Below are positions 18,409-25,617 of a stretch of 35,865 bases of DNA, piece by piece (within the stretch, counting starts at the first letter, position 1; each line of letters opens with the position of its first letter). The notes under the pieces are model-generated. The model made no database searches. It was not told the origin of the DNA and saw only the letters and a list, made by a program, of their open reading frames with translations. The stretch comes from a bacterium (GTDB lineage: Bacteria; Acidobacteriota; Thermoanaerobaculia; Multivoradales; J023), in contig JAAELT010000645.1 of NCBI GenBank assembly GCA_024226315.1, forward strand, positions 1-35,865, given 5' to 3'. The position numbers and the translations under genes were made by a program.

Positions 18409-20544
18409 ATGATCTCGAGGCTCAAATGGGGAGCCGCCGTCTCGTGGACGCTGACGGTCGGCCTATGGATGCTCTACGTCGCACGGCATCCGGCGCCGGT
18501 ATGGCTGAGCTTGACGGTGGCGATCGTCGCCGTCGCGACCACGGTCGCCCTGGTGGTGGCGAAGATCCGCGACGCCTGGCGCCGGGGAGAGAAGCGCCGC
18601 GTGCTGGTACTCGCGGCCCTGGTGGTGGTCTCCCTGGCGATCCACGTGATCGGCATCGAGCACGAGGTCGGCGACGGCTACTACCACGACGAAGGCACCT
18701 ACCGGCATCACGCCAACGAGATCAACAACGGCAACTACCTGCGCGACAGCTTCTTCTACCCACACTTCCTCTACTACCTCGACGCCTTCGCCACCTGGGT
18801 GGCGTCGCTGGCGCACGAGCAGCTGCTCGCGGTCACGGGCTGGGTCTACGGCATCTCCGACTGGGGGGTGTTCTGCCGGCTGCTGGCGCGGCTGATCACG
18901 GCGGTGCTCGCCGGCCTGACGGCGGTGCCCGTCTACCTGCTCGCCGAGCGCCTGGCGGGCATGTGGGCGGGCTGCGTTGCGGGGCTGTTGATCGCCTGCT
19001 CGACGGTCTACAACGCGGGCTCCCACGTCAACACCTCGGACGTGCCGTCGGCATTTTTCGCCGCCCTGGCCTTTCACGCTGCCGGGCGCCTGCTCGGCGG
19101 CGAGAGCCGCAAAGGCTACGCCCTGGCAGGCATCTACGCCGGTCTGGCGGCGGGAACCAAGTATCCAGCCGGGCTGGTGGCGCTGGCGATCATCGCCGTC
19201 TACCTGTACTGGCGGGTCACGTTGTATCGGCGCATCACCGAGAGGCGCTTCTCCTGGGGACTGGCGTGGGCGGGAATCCCGTCATTGCTGGTCTTCCTGC
19301 TCACCACCCCCGGCCTGGCGCTCTATCCGAGCATCAGCATCTTCGGCGACAAGGGAGCGCTGTTCGGCGCCCGGCAATACTCCCAGGGCGGCTGGATCGG
19401 CGTGGTGGTCGACTCCAACGCCGCCTACTATTTCGACCTGGTGGTGCAGAGCTTCGCCTGGCCGGCGGTCCTCCTGGGCGTGGCGGGACTCCTGCTGCTG
19501 CGCCGCGGTCAGCGCGGGCGGGCCCTTTGGCTGCTGCCTTTCCCGGTGCTCTACCTGTGGCTGATCATCTCGATGAACATGGTGGTCGAGCGCAACCTCT
19601 ACCCCGCCCTGCCGCCGATCGCCGTCTTTCTCGGCGTCGGCATCGTGACCCTCGCTGCCTGGCTGGGCGAGCGCGCGCCGGCATTCCGGCAGTGGTTGGC
19701 CGCGGGGCTCGGGGCGGTCTGCCTGCTGCCACAGGTCGCCGCCGTCGCGGCCCAGGATCTCGCCTACGCGCGGGACAGCACCCGCCAGCAGGCGGCCCGT
19801 TGGATGCACGCGAACCTGCCCTACGGCACCAGGATCTTCAAGGAACGCTACACCCCGAACCTGAGCCCGACCGCCTTCGAGGTCGGAAAGACGCGCTGGA
19901 TCGGCTCGTATTCGGTCGCCGACCTGGTCTCGGCCGATCTCGATTTCGTGGTGCTTTCCTCAGACGCCTTCGATCGCTTCCTGCGGCCCGAGCTGCACTT
20001 CGAGGACTACCACCGGGAGGCGGAGGCCAACTACCGGGAGATCTTCGAGCGGCTCGAGCTGGTGGCAGAGTACGAACCGAGCCGGACGCGCCTGGGCCCC
20101 CGCATCCTGGTCTACGAGGTGCCGCCGGTCGAGATGCCGGCACGTTTGCCTGCCATGCAGGAGATCGCGGCCGAAAGGCCGTTCATCGCCAGGATCCGGC
20201 CCAGTGATGAGCACCTGAAGCGCATGGAGCTGACCACAGTCGACAGATGGTACGTCTTGCGAGCGACGCTGGCCGCGGGCGCCTATCGGTTCGAGCTGAC
20301 CGGCGACGTGCCGGGGGCGGGCTATCTGCGCCTCGTCGATCTCGGCAACCGCGACGTCGACCTGGCGGCCAGGAACGACGACGGCGCCTTCGAAGTCACC
20401 GTCGGCAGCCTCGGCAGATACGTGCTCCAGTTCTATCTCGGCAAAGAGATCCAGCCGCGGACGCTGCGGATCCATCACGGCCAAACGTCCGCTCCCGGGC
20501 CGGCGCGTCCCACGAACGGACAGGAACCGCTCCCTGACGGCTGA
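18409..20544 (+). CDS. GT39/ArnT-like polytopic glycosyltransferase
   Basis: A 711-residue membrane protein. About ten to eleven hydrophobic helices lie in residues 1-450. The first large periplasmic loop holds the Asp-Glu pair typical of GT-C enzymes in YYHDEGTYRHHANEINNGNY, followed by SFFYPHFLYYLDAF. A later helix carries AGTKYPAGLVAL. Residues about 460-711 form a soluble periplasmic domain with a beta-sandwich-like end (YRFELTGDVPGAGYLRLVDL). Such proteins transfer a sugar from a polyprenyl-phosphate donor to lipid, glycan or protein. The acceptor cannot be told from context. The family call rests on topology and the loop-1 acidic pair. Confidence 0.75.
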   Translation: MISRLKWGAAVSWTLTVGLWMLYVARHPAPVWLSLTVAIVAVATTVALVVAKIRDAWRRGEKRRVLVLAALVVVSLAIHVIGIEHEVGDGYYHDEGTYRHHANEINNGNYLRDSFFYPHFLYYLDAFATWVASLAHEQLLAVTGWVYGISDWGVFCRLLARLITAVLAGLTAVPVYLLAERLAGMWAGCVAGLLIACSTVYNAGSHVNTSDVPSAFFAALAFHAAGRLLGGESRKGYALAGIYAGLAAGTKYPAGLVALAIIAVYLYWRVTLYRRITERRFSWGLAWAGIPSLLVFLLTTPGLALYPSISIFGDKGALFGARQYSQGGWIGVVVDSNAAYYFDLVVQSFAWPAVLLGVAGLLLLRRGQRGRALWLLPFPVLYLWLIISMNMVVERNLYPALPPIAVFLGVGIVTLAAWLGERAPAFRQWLAAGLGAVCLLPQVAAVAAQDLAYARDSTRQQAARWMHANLPYGTRIFKERYTPNLSPTAFEVGKTRWIGSYSVADLVSADLDFVVLSSDAFDRFLRPELHFEDYHREAEANYREIFERLELVAEYEPSRTRLGPRILVYEVPPVEMPARLPAMQEIAAERPFIARIRPSDEHLKRMELTTVDRWYVLRATLAAGAYRFELTGDVPGAGYLRLVDLGNRDVDLAARNDDGAFEVTVGSLGRYVLQFYLGKEIQPRTLRIHHGQTSAPGPARPTNGQEPLPDG

Positions 20545-20562
20545 GAACGCGCCTCTCTGAAA

Positions 20563-20577
20563 TGGCACGCTCCTTGC
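20563..20577 (+). promoter_or_regulatory. Sigma-54 (RpoN) -24/-12 promoter
   Basis: TGGCACGCTCCTTGC matches the consensus TGGCAC-N5-TTGC exactly. The invariant GG (20564-20565) and GC (20576-20577) are separated by ten bases. The predicted start is near 20589, about 29 bases before the ATG at 20618. No enhancer-binding protein gene is in the window, so the activator is elsewhere. Confidence 0.75.
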
Positions 20578-20617
20578 GACTCCGGATTGCTGACGGTTAT
20601 CGAGACGAGGAGACATC

Positions 20618-21052
20618 ATGACGAGAATCGAACGCGTGCGCGAGGCCCTGAGCTCTCCGCCGACAGCGGAGTATTGGCAGAGGAAGGCCGAGGCGGGGTG
20701 GCGAGCCGTGGCCGTCGAGTGGGAGCGCGAGGTCGACGGGGCGAACGTCGAGGTGCCCAGGGAGGAAGTTCCCTACGGCCTCGAGGTCGCCGACGACTGC
20801 CTCTACCTGGAGCAGAACCCGATCGAGGCCGAGGCGATGCGGCTGATGCTCGAACAGATCGTCGCCGACCGTCCGCTGTCGGCAGCGGCGGACGAGGTCA
20901 ACCGGCGCGGATTTCGTCAGCGCAGTGGTGCGCCCTGGACACAGGTAGCCGTCTTCAACCTGCTGCCCCGCCTGATCGAGGTCGCCCCGCGCGTCTACTC
21001 GAGCGAGGAATGGATCGAGAAACGCGCGCGGCTGCGTGAAGTCGCCGGCTGA
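20618..21052 (+). CDS. Small protein with recombinase-domain-like segment
   Basis: A 144-residue soluble protein. Residues about 68-125 (IEAEAMRLMLEQIVADRPLS, then AAADEVNRRGFRQRSGAPWT and QVAVFNLLPRLIEVA) resemble the 'Recombinase' DNA-binding region (PF07508-type) that follows the catalytic domain in large serine recombinases: an 'A..LN.RG....G..W....V...L.N' pattern. There is no resolvase catalytic domain, so it cannot be a recombinase itself; DNA binding is the likely retained activity. GAGGAGA precedes the ATG at 20618. It stands behind a perfect sigma-54 promoter, so it is under special control. It is convergent with the kinase gene ending at 21053. Confidence 0.65.
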   Translation: MTRIERVREALSSPPTAEYWQRKAEAGWRAVAVEWEREVDGANVEVPREEVPYGLEVADDCLYLEQNPIEAEAMRLMLEQIVADRPLSAAADEVNRRGFRQRSGAPWTQVAVFNLLPRLIEVAPRVYSSEEWIEKRARLREVAG

Positions 21053-23923
21053 TCAGTCCGTCTCGGCCCGCGGCTGATCCAACATCGCGACGTACCGGTC
21101 GCTGATCATGGGCTTGCCCCAGGCCCGGTAGAGCTCGACCAGCCGCTCGAGGGTCACCGCGATGCGCGGGTGGCCAGCCTCGAAACCAGCGGACGCTGAG
21201 GAATAGCTGTCGAGCAGCCATGTCTCGGCCTCCTCGAAACGGCCCAGAGCGGTGAGACAGGCGCCGATCTTGCCCTCGGCGGAGGCGATCTGCCAGTGAC
21301 CCGGCGGCAGGATCCGGCGCCGGATCTCCAGACCCTGCTCGAACTTCTCGATCGCCCGCAGGTACTCTCCCTGGTCCATCAGCAGGTTGCCGAGGCCGAT
21401 CAGGGGGTACGCCACGGTGAGATCCTCTCCGCCCAGTTGCGCCTCGAGGATCTCGTGGGCACGCCGGAAGAGTGGCCCGGCGGCGACGAGATCGCCCATG
21501 GCGCGCAGCGACTCCGCCAAGTTGCACAGGCTCCAGGCCACCTGGATGTGATCCTCCCCCAGCGCCTGGCGACGGATCTCGAGCGCCTCCCTGTGCAGGC
21601 GCACCACCTCGGCCCTCTCGCCACGTTGAAAGAGAACCCCGGCAAGATTGTTGAGCCCGAGCGCCACCTTCGGATGGCCGTCGCCCAAGCGGTCACGGAG
21701 TGCGGCCACAGCCTGGCGAAAAAGAGCTTCCGCCTCGCTCAGCTCGCCTTTCTCCTTCAGCACTCTCGCCAGGCTGTTGACGACCTCGAACCGCATCGGG
21801 TGGTCGTTCTCATAGCTCGTATCGGCTATCGTCAGCGCTTCGCGTAGGACTGCCTCCGCCTGGTCGTAACGCCCCAGCTGGCTCAGGATCCTGCCGCTGT
21901 TGCGCAGAGTCTCGACGATCGCCGGATGTTGCGCATCCAGAGAGCGACGCTGGATAGCCAGAGCATCGCGCAACATTGCTTCCGCCCGTGCCGGCTCCCC
22001 TTTCAGGAAGACCGTCAATGCCAAATGGTTGAGGGTAGTGGCAAGCTCCGGATCGTCGGAAGACAGAAGTTGGTGCTGGATCGCCACCGCTTCTCGGTGC
22101 ATGGCCTCGGCGCGATCGTAGTCGCCCTTGCGGCGCAGCAGGCTGCCGAGCTCGTTGAGGGCTTCTGCGGTCTCGGGATGATCGCCGAGCAACTCACGGC
22201 GCAGCGCCAGCGTCCGTTCGTAGAGGGCTTCTGCCTCTTTGTCATGGCCCTGCTGGGCGACTGCCAAGGCAAGGGACTGGAGGCTACGCGCCACTTCCGC
22301 GTGCTCCTCGCCGAACAGCTGCCGGCGGAGCTCGTAGGCCCGCTCGAGATAGGACCGCGCCTCATCGTAGAACCCGAGACCGGCGTACACTTGGCCAACG
22401 GCGTCGAGCAGCGTGGCCCGCACCTCGGGTTGATCGGCGAGCTCGCGGTCGATCCGGCCGGCGCCCCGCGCCACGATCTCGCGCGCCGTGGCGTCCTTGC
22501 CGTACCCCTCCTCGACGTTCGCTCCCTGGAATAGGCCGACCAGGAACCTCAGCGCCTGCTGCGCCTCCAGCTGCTTCCGCTTGGCCAGACCGCGCTGGTC
22601 GAGCAAGGCGATCACGAAGGCAGCGACGAGCACCACGACCAACGACGCAGCGCCGACGAGCAGGCGTTGGCGGCGGACAAACCTGCCAGCCCGGTAGGTC
22701 AGAGAGTCGAGCCGGGCCGCGATCGGCCGCAGCTCCAGGTGCCGCCGGATGTCGGCGGCGAACTGCCCCACCGATTCGTAGCGGCGCGGCGGCTCCTTGT
22801 GCATGGCCTTGAGCACCAGGGTATCCAAGTCGCCACGCAAGCGACGGCTCAACTCCCGGGGCCGCAGCTGGGCTGCCTGGAACGCCGGCCCCGACGCCTC
22901 CTCCGCGCCGGCGCTGGGCGGCGAAGCTCGCAGAACGGCGATCGACGGCCGCTCGGGCTCCTGCTCGCAGATGGCGCGCTCGAGCTCGTAGGGAGAGTCG
23001 TCCGCCAACCGGTACGGGCAGCGCCCGGTCAGAAGCTCGAAGAGCAGAACGCCGAGCGAGTAGATGTCGCTCGCCGTGGTGGTGACCGCCTGCCCGCGGA
23101 TCTGCTCCGGGCTGGCGTAGGTGAGCGTCATCAGGCGGACCCCGGTGCGGGTGGTGCGTAGCGCCTCGGGCCGCTCCGCGGAGCGCAGCAGCTTTGCGAT
23201 GCCGAAATCGAGCAGCTTGGGCACGCCGTCGGCGCTGACCAGGATGTTGTCCGGCTTGAGATCGCGGTGCACGAGCAGATTGCGATGCGCGTACTGAACG
23301 GCGGCGCAGACCTGCTGGAAGAGAATGAGCCGCGCTTCGATCGTCAGCCGGTGGCGGTTGCAGAACCGATCGATCGGCTCGCCGTCGACCAGCTCCATGA
23401 CCAAGAACGGGCGGCCGTCCTCACTGGTTCCGCCGTCGTAGAGCCGAGCGATGTTCGGGTGCTCCAGGCTAGCGAGGATCTGGCGCTCGGCGACGAAGCG
23501 GCGAGCGATCTCCTCGTTGTCGGCGCTGTGGCGCATCAGCTTCAAGGCGACCAGGCGGCGGTAGACGTCGTCGTCGCGAGCCGCGAGGTAGACGGTGCCC
23601 ATGCCGCCGCTGCCGAGGATGCGCAGAAGTCGATAGGGGCCGACGCGGCCATCGGCCGGGGCCTGCACGTCAGCGACGAGAGACCGCGACGCAAAGACCG
23701 GCGTTGCCGCCGGTTCGAGAAAGCTCTCGGCTTTCTCGTCCGCGGCCAACAGCGCCTCGACCCTCTCGAGCAGTGCCTGGTCACCGCCACAGGCGCTCTC
23801 GACCATCGCCCGACGCCGCGAAGCCGGGCACTCCAGCGCCGCTGCGAACACTTCGTCGATCCGCCGCCAGCGTTCGGCCGCCACCGATCCGCCGGGGCGC
23901 CCGGAGGGCTTCGACTCAAGCAT
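21053..23923 (-). CDS. Receptor-like Ser/Thr protein kinase with TPR tail, operon with ECF sigma 2
   Basis: A protein of 956 residues. The helical N-terminal domain covers about 15-90. The kinase domain spans 95-395: glycine loop GSGGMGTVYLA (104-114), VALK lysine 128, HRDLKPDNIL with catalytic Asp 221, DFG 239-241, and TYASPEQIRG. A transmembrane helix lies at 421-441. About 500 residues of kinesin-light-chain-type TPRs follow (for example GHPKVALGLNNLAGVLFQRG and HPAIVETLRNSGRILSQLGR). The ATG overlaps the sigma-factor stop by eight bases (ATGCTTGA), which indicates translational coupling. It likely senses or assembles partners through the TPRs and may phosphorylate the co-encoded sigma factor; that link is inferred from the coupling and from family precedent. 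Confidence 0.9.
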   Translation of the reverse strand: MLESKPSGRPGGSVAAERWRRIDEVFAAALECPASRRRAMVESACGGDQALLERVEALLAADEKAESFLEPAATPVFASRSLVADVQAPADGRVGPYRLLRILGSGGMGTVYLAARDDDVYRRLVALKLMRHSADNEEIARRFVAERQILASLEHPNIARLYDGGTSEDGRPFLVMELVDGEPIDRFCNRHRLTIEARLILFQQVCAAVQYAHRNLLVHRDLKPDNILVSADGVPKLLDFGIAKLLRSAERPEALRTTRTGVRLMTLTYASPEQIRGQAVTTTASDIYSLGVLLFELLTGRCPYRLADDSPYELERAICEQEPERPSIAVLRASPPSAGAEEASGPAFQAAQLRPRELSRRLRGDLDTLVLKAMHKEPPRRYESVGQFAADIRRHLELRPIAARLDSLTYRAGRFVRRQRLLVGAASLVVVLVAAFVIALLDQRGLAKRKQLEAQQALRFLVGLFQGANVEEGYGKDATAREIVARGAGRIDRELADQPEVRATLLDAVGQVYAGLGFYDEARSYLERAYELRRQLFGEEHAEVARSLQSLALAVAQQGHDKEAEALYERTLALRRELLGDHPETAEALNELGSLLRRKGDYDRAEAMHREAVAIQHQLLSSDDPELATTLNHLALTVFLKGEPARAEAMLRDALAIQRRSLDAQHPAIVETLRNSGRILSQLGRYDQAEAVLREALTIADTSYENDHPMRFEVVNSLARVLKEKGELSEAEALFRQAVAALRDRLGDGHPKVALGLNNLAGVLFQRGERAEVVRLHREALEIRRQALGEDHIQVAWSLCNLAESLRAMGDLVAAGPLFRRAHEILEAQLGGEDLTVAYPLIGLGNLLMDQGEYLRAIEKFEQGLEIRRRILPPGHWQIASAEGKIGACLTALGRFEEAETWLLDSYSSASAGFEAGHPRIAVTLERLVELYRAWGKPMISDRYVAMLDQPRAETD

Positions 23924-24527
23924 GGGGCGCCGGCGCTGATGGAGATAGTTCGTCGAGCAGCCAGGCCCTGGCCCGACGCCACTGGCGTGACACCGTGATC
24001 GGCGCGACGCCCAGGCATTCGGCGATCTCGTCGATCTTCATGCCGCCGAAGTATCGGAGCTCGACGACCGACGCCTTGAGCGGATCGATTTCGGCGAGGC
24101 TCTTGAGCGCGTCGTCCAGCGCCTCGACATCCGGAGGCCTCGACGTCGTCAGCTCGGCGGCCTCCATCAGGGTCACCTTCGCAGCGCGGCCACCACGCTT
24201 GGCGCGATTGCGCTCGCGGCTGTAGTTGACCAGGATGCGACGCATGATGCAGGCCGCGACTCCCAGAAAATGAGCGTGACTGCTCCAGTGCAGCCCCCGC
24301 TGCTCGACCAGCTGAATGTAGGCCTCGTGGATCAACGCCGTGGCTTGCAGGGTGTGCTCCCTGTGCTCGTGGCGAAAACATCGATCAGCCACCTCGTGCA
24401 GCTCGTCGTAGACCAGAGGTAGCACCCTTTCGGCCGCGCGGCGGTCGCCGGAGCTCCAACGTTGGAGCAGCTGAGAAACCCGACTCCCCTGAAACTTCTC
24501 TGCAACGGTTACATCATGCACAGCCAT
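23916..24527 (-). CDS. ECF-family sigma factor co-transcribed with kinase 2
   Basis: A protein of 203 residues. Region 2 contains ATALIHEAYIQLVEQRG and IMRRILVNYSRERNRAKRGG. Region 4 contains VVELRYFGGMKIDEIAECLG and VAPITVSRQWRRARAWLLDE. It belongs to the same kinase-associated subtype as the gene at 4201-4770 but is clearly diverged. The frame is open further upstream to 24695, but the ATG at 24527 is chosen because GAGGGG lies just before it and homology begins shortly after. The stop lies inside the start region of the kinase gene, giving an 8-base overlap. Confidence 0.9.
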   Translation of the reverse strand: MAVHDVTVAEKFQGSRVSQLLQRWSSGDRRAAERVLPLVYDELHEVADRCFRHEHREHTLQATALIHEAYIQLVEQRGLHWSSHAHFLGVAACIMRRILVNYSRERNRAKRGGRAAKVTLMEAAELTTSRPPDVEALDDALKSLAEIDPLKASVVELRYFGGMKIDEIAECLGVAPITVSRQWRRARAWLLDELSPSAPAPHA

Positions 24528-24828
24528 ACCCCTCACTCCCTCTCCAGCGGCGACGTTAGCGCAAAAACCATAGCACGATTCCACTCGGAGGCGAGCAAGT
24601 TCCAACCGCCTGACAAGATAGGCTGGGCAAAAGTCGCAACATTGAATAGAGCCACGGTCCGTGAATCCGGACTCGGGACTCCCATAAATCGTCATCGCGG
24701 TCTATAAGGGGTTTTGCGCCTTCAGACGGCGCCCCGAGATTTTTGACAGTTCGTACGGCGACGGAACTCCAAACTTCGGATTCGAGTCGCCTGGGAACCG
24801 GTTTGTCTAAAAGAAGGGAATTGAATCC
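24528..24828. other. AT-richer divergent promoter region
   Basis: The gap between the sigma-2/kinase-2 operon and the RTX gene is visibly lower in GC than the window. It contains TTGACA (24743-24748) on the plus strand, but the hexamer 17 bases downstream is poor. GGAACT (24763-24768) and GTCTAAA (24804-24810) are ECF-promoter-like words with the wrong spacing. AAGGGA (24815-24820) serves as ribosome binding site for the RTX gene. No RNA gene or open frame is supported here. Confidence 0.4.
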
Positions 24829-25545
24829 ATGCGTCCGAAGACAAGATCCACTCTCTGTTTGCTGATCGCGACAGCGGCCGTCGCTGTCCTCGCCGTGCCG
24901 TCCGCCATGGCGGATACCTGTAACGGCAAGACATGTACCATCGAAGGCACCAGCGGCTCCAACTACATCGTCGGCACGAACGGCAACGACGTCATCTGCG
25001 CCAAGGCTGGCAACGACACCGTGTCTGCTCTGGACGGCCGCGACGACGTCTGCGCCGGCACCGGTAACGACGTCGTCTACGGCAGTCACAAGAACGACAA
25101 GATCTTCGGTGGCGGCGGCGCCGATTACCTCTACGGCGACGCCAACAACGACACCGTCGAGGGCGGCCCCGGCGCCGACAAGATCTGGGGCGGCTCGGGC
25201 GGCGACACGCTCAGGGGCCAGTCGGGCGCCGACAAGATCTGGGGCGGCTCGGGCCCCGACACTCTCACGGGCCAGTCGGGCAACGACCAGCTCATGGGCG
25301 ACAACAACAACGACTATCTCTACGGCGGCAACGATCAGGACAATCTGTGGGGAGACGGCGGCAACGACGTCCTCTACGGCGACAGCGGCAACGACTTCCT
25401 GATCGGCGGCTCGGGTAGCGATTACTGCAACGGCGGCTCGGGCTACGACTACTGCACCCAGTGCTCGACCTACGTCAGCTGCGAGTGCATCATCCCGGGC
25501 TGCCCCGATCCCCCGGGTCCGCCGGACCGTCCCGACAGTCCCTGA
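24829..25545 (+). CDS. Sec-exported RTX-like calcium-binding repeat protein
   Basis: A protein of 238 residues. A classical signal peptide is present (LLIATAAVAVLAVPSAMA, cleavage after residue 28). Residues about 45-200 are a run of nonapeptide repeats of the GGxGxDxLxG type, such as GGGGADYLYGD, GGSGGDTLRG, GGSGPDTLTG and GDGGNDVLYGDSGNDFLIGG, which fold as a calcium-bound beta-roll. The C-terminus is unusual: six cysteines in CNGGSGYDYCTQCSTYVSCE plus IIPGC, then a proline-rich tail (PDPPGPPDRPDSP). RTX proteins normally leave by a type I system using a C-terminal signal, but this one has a Sec signal instead and no such transporter nearby. A rho-independent terminator follows at 25569. 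Confidence 0.85.
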   Translation: MRPKTRSTLCLLIATAAVAVLAVPSAMADTCNGKTCTIEGTSGSNYIVGTNGNDVICAKAGNDTVSALDGRDDVCAGTGNDVVYGSHKNDKIFGGGGADYLYGDANNDTVEGGPGADKIWGGSGGDTLRGQSGADKIWGGSGPDTLTGQSGNDQLMGDNNNDYLYGGNDQDNLWGDGGNDVLYGDSGNDFLIGGSGSDYCNGGSGYDYCTQCSTYVSCECIIPGCPDPPGPPDRPDSP

Positions 25546-25568
25546 TCGCAAAACACTGACGGACGCAT

Positions 25569-25604
25569 CCCCGCCGCCGGCGACGGCGGCGGGGTCGTCT
25601 TTTC
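25569..25604 (+). terminator. Rho-independent terminator after the RTX gene
   Basis: The perfect 10-bp stem CCCCGCCGCC / GGCGGCGGGG (25569-25578 and 25585-25594) with a six-base loop is followed by TCGTCTTTTC. It separates the RTX gene from the next gene, whose start is only about 14 bases further on. Confidence 0.85.
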
Positions 25605-25617
25605 GCCACACGAGAGA

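Noticed and set aside
20618..21052. A complete site-specific recombinase
   Set aside because: Only the DNA-binding-like segment is present; there is no resolvase or tyrosine-recombinase catalytic motif.
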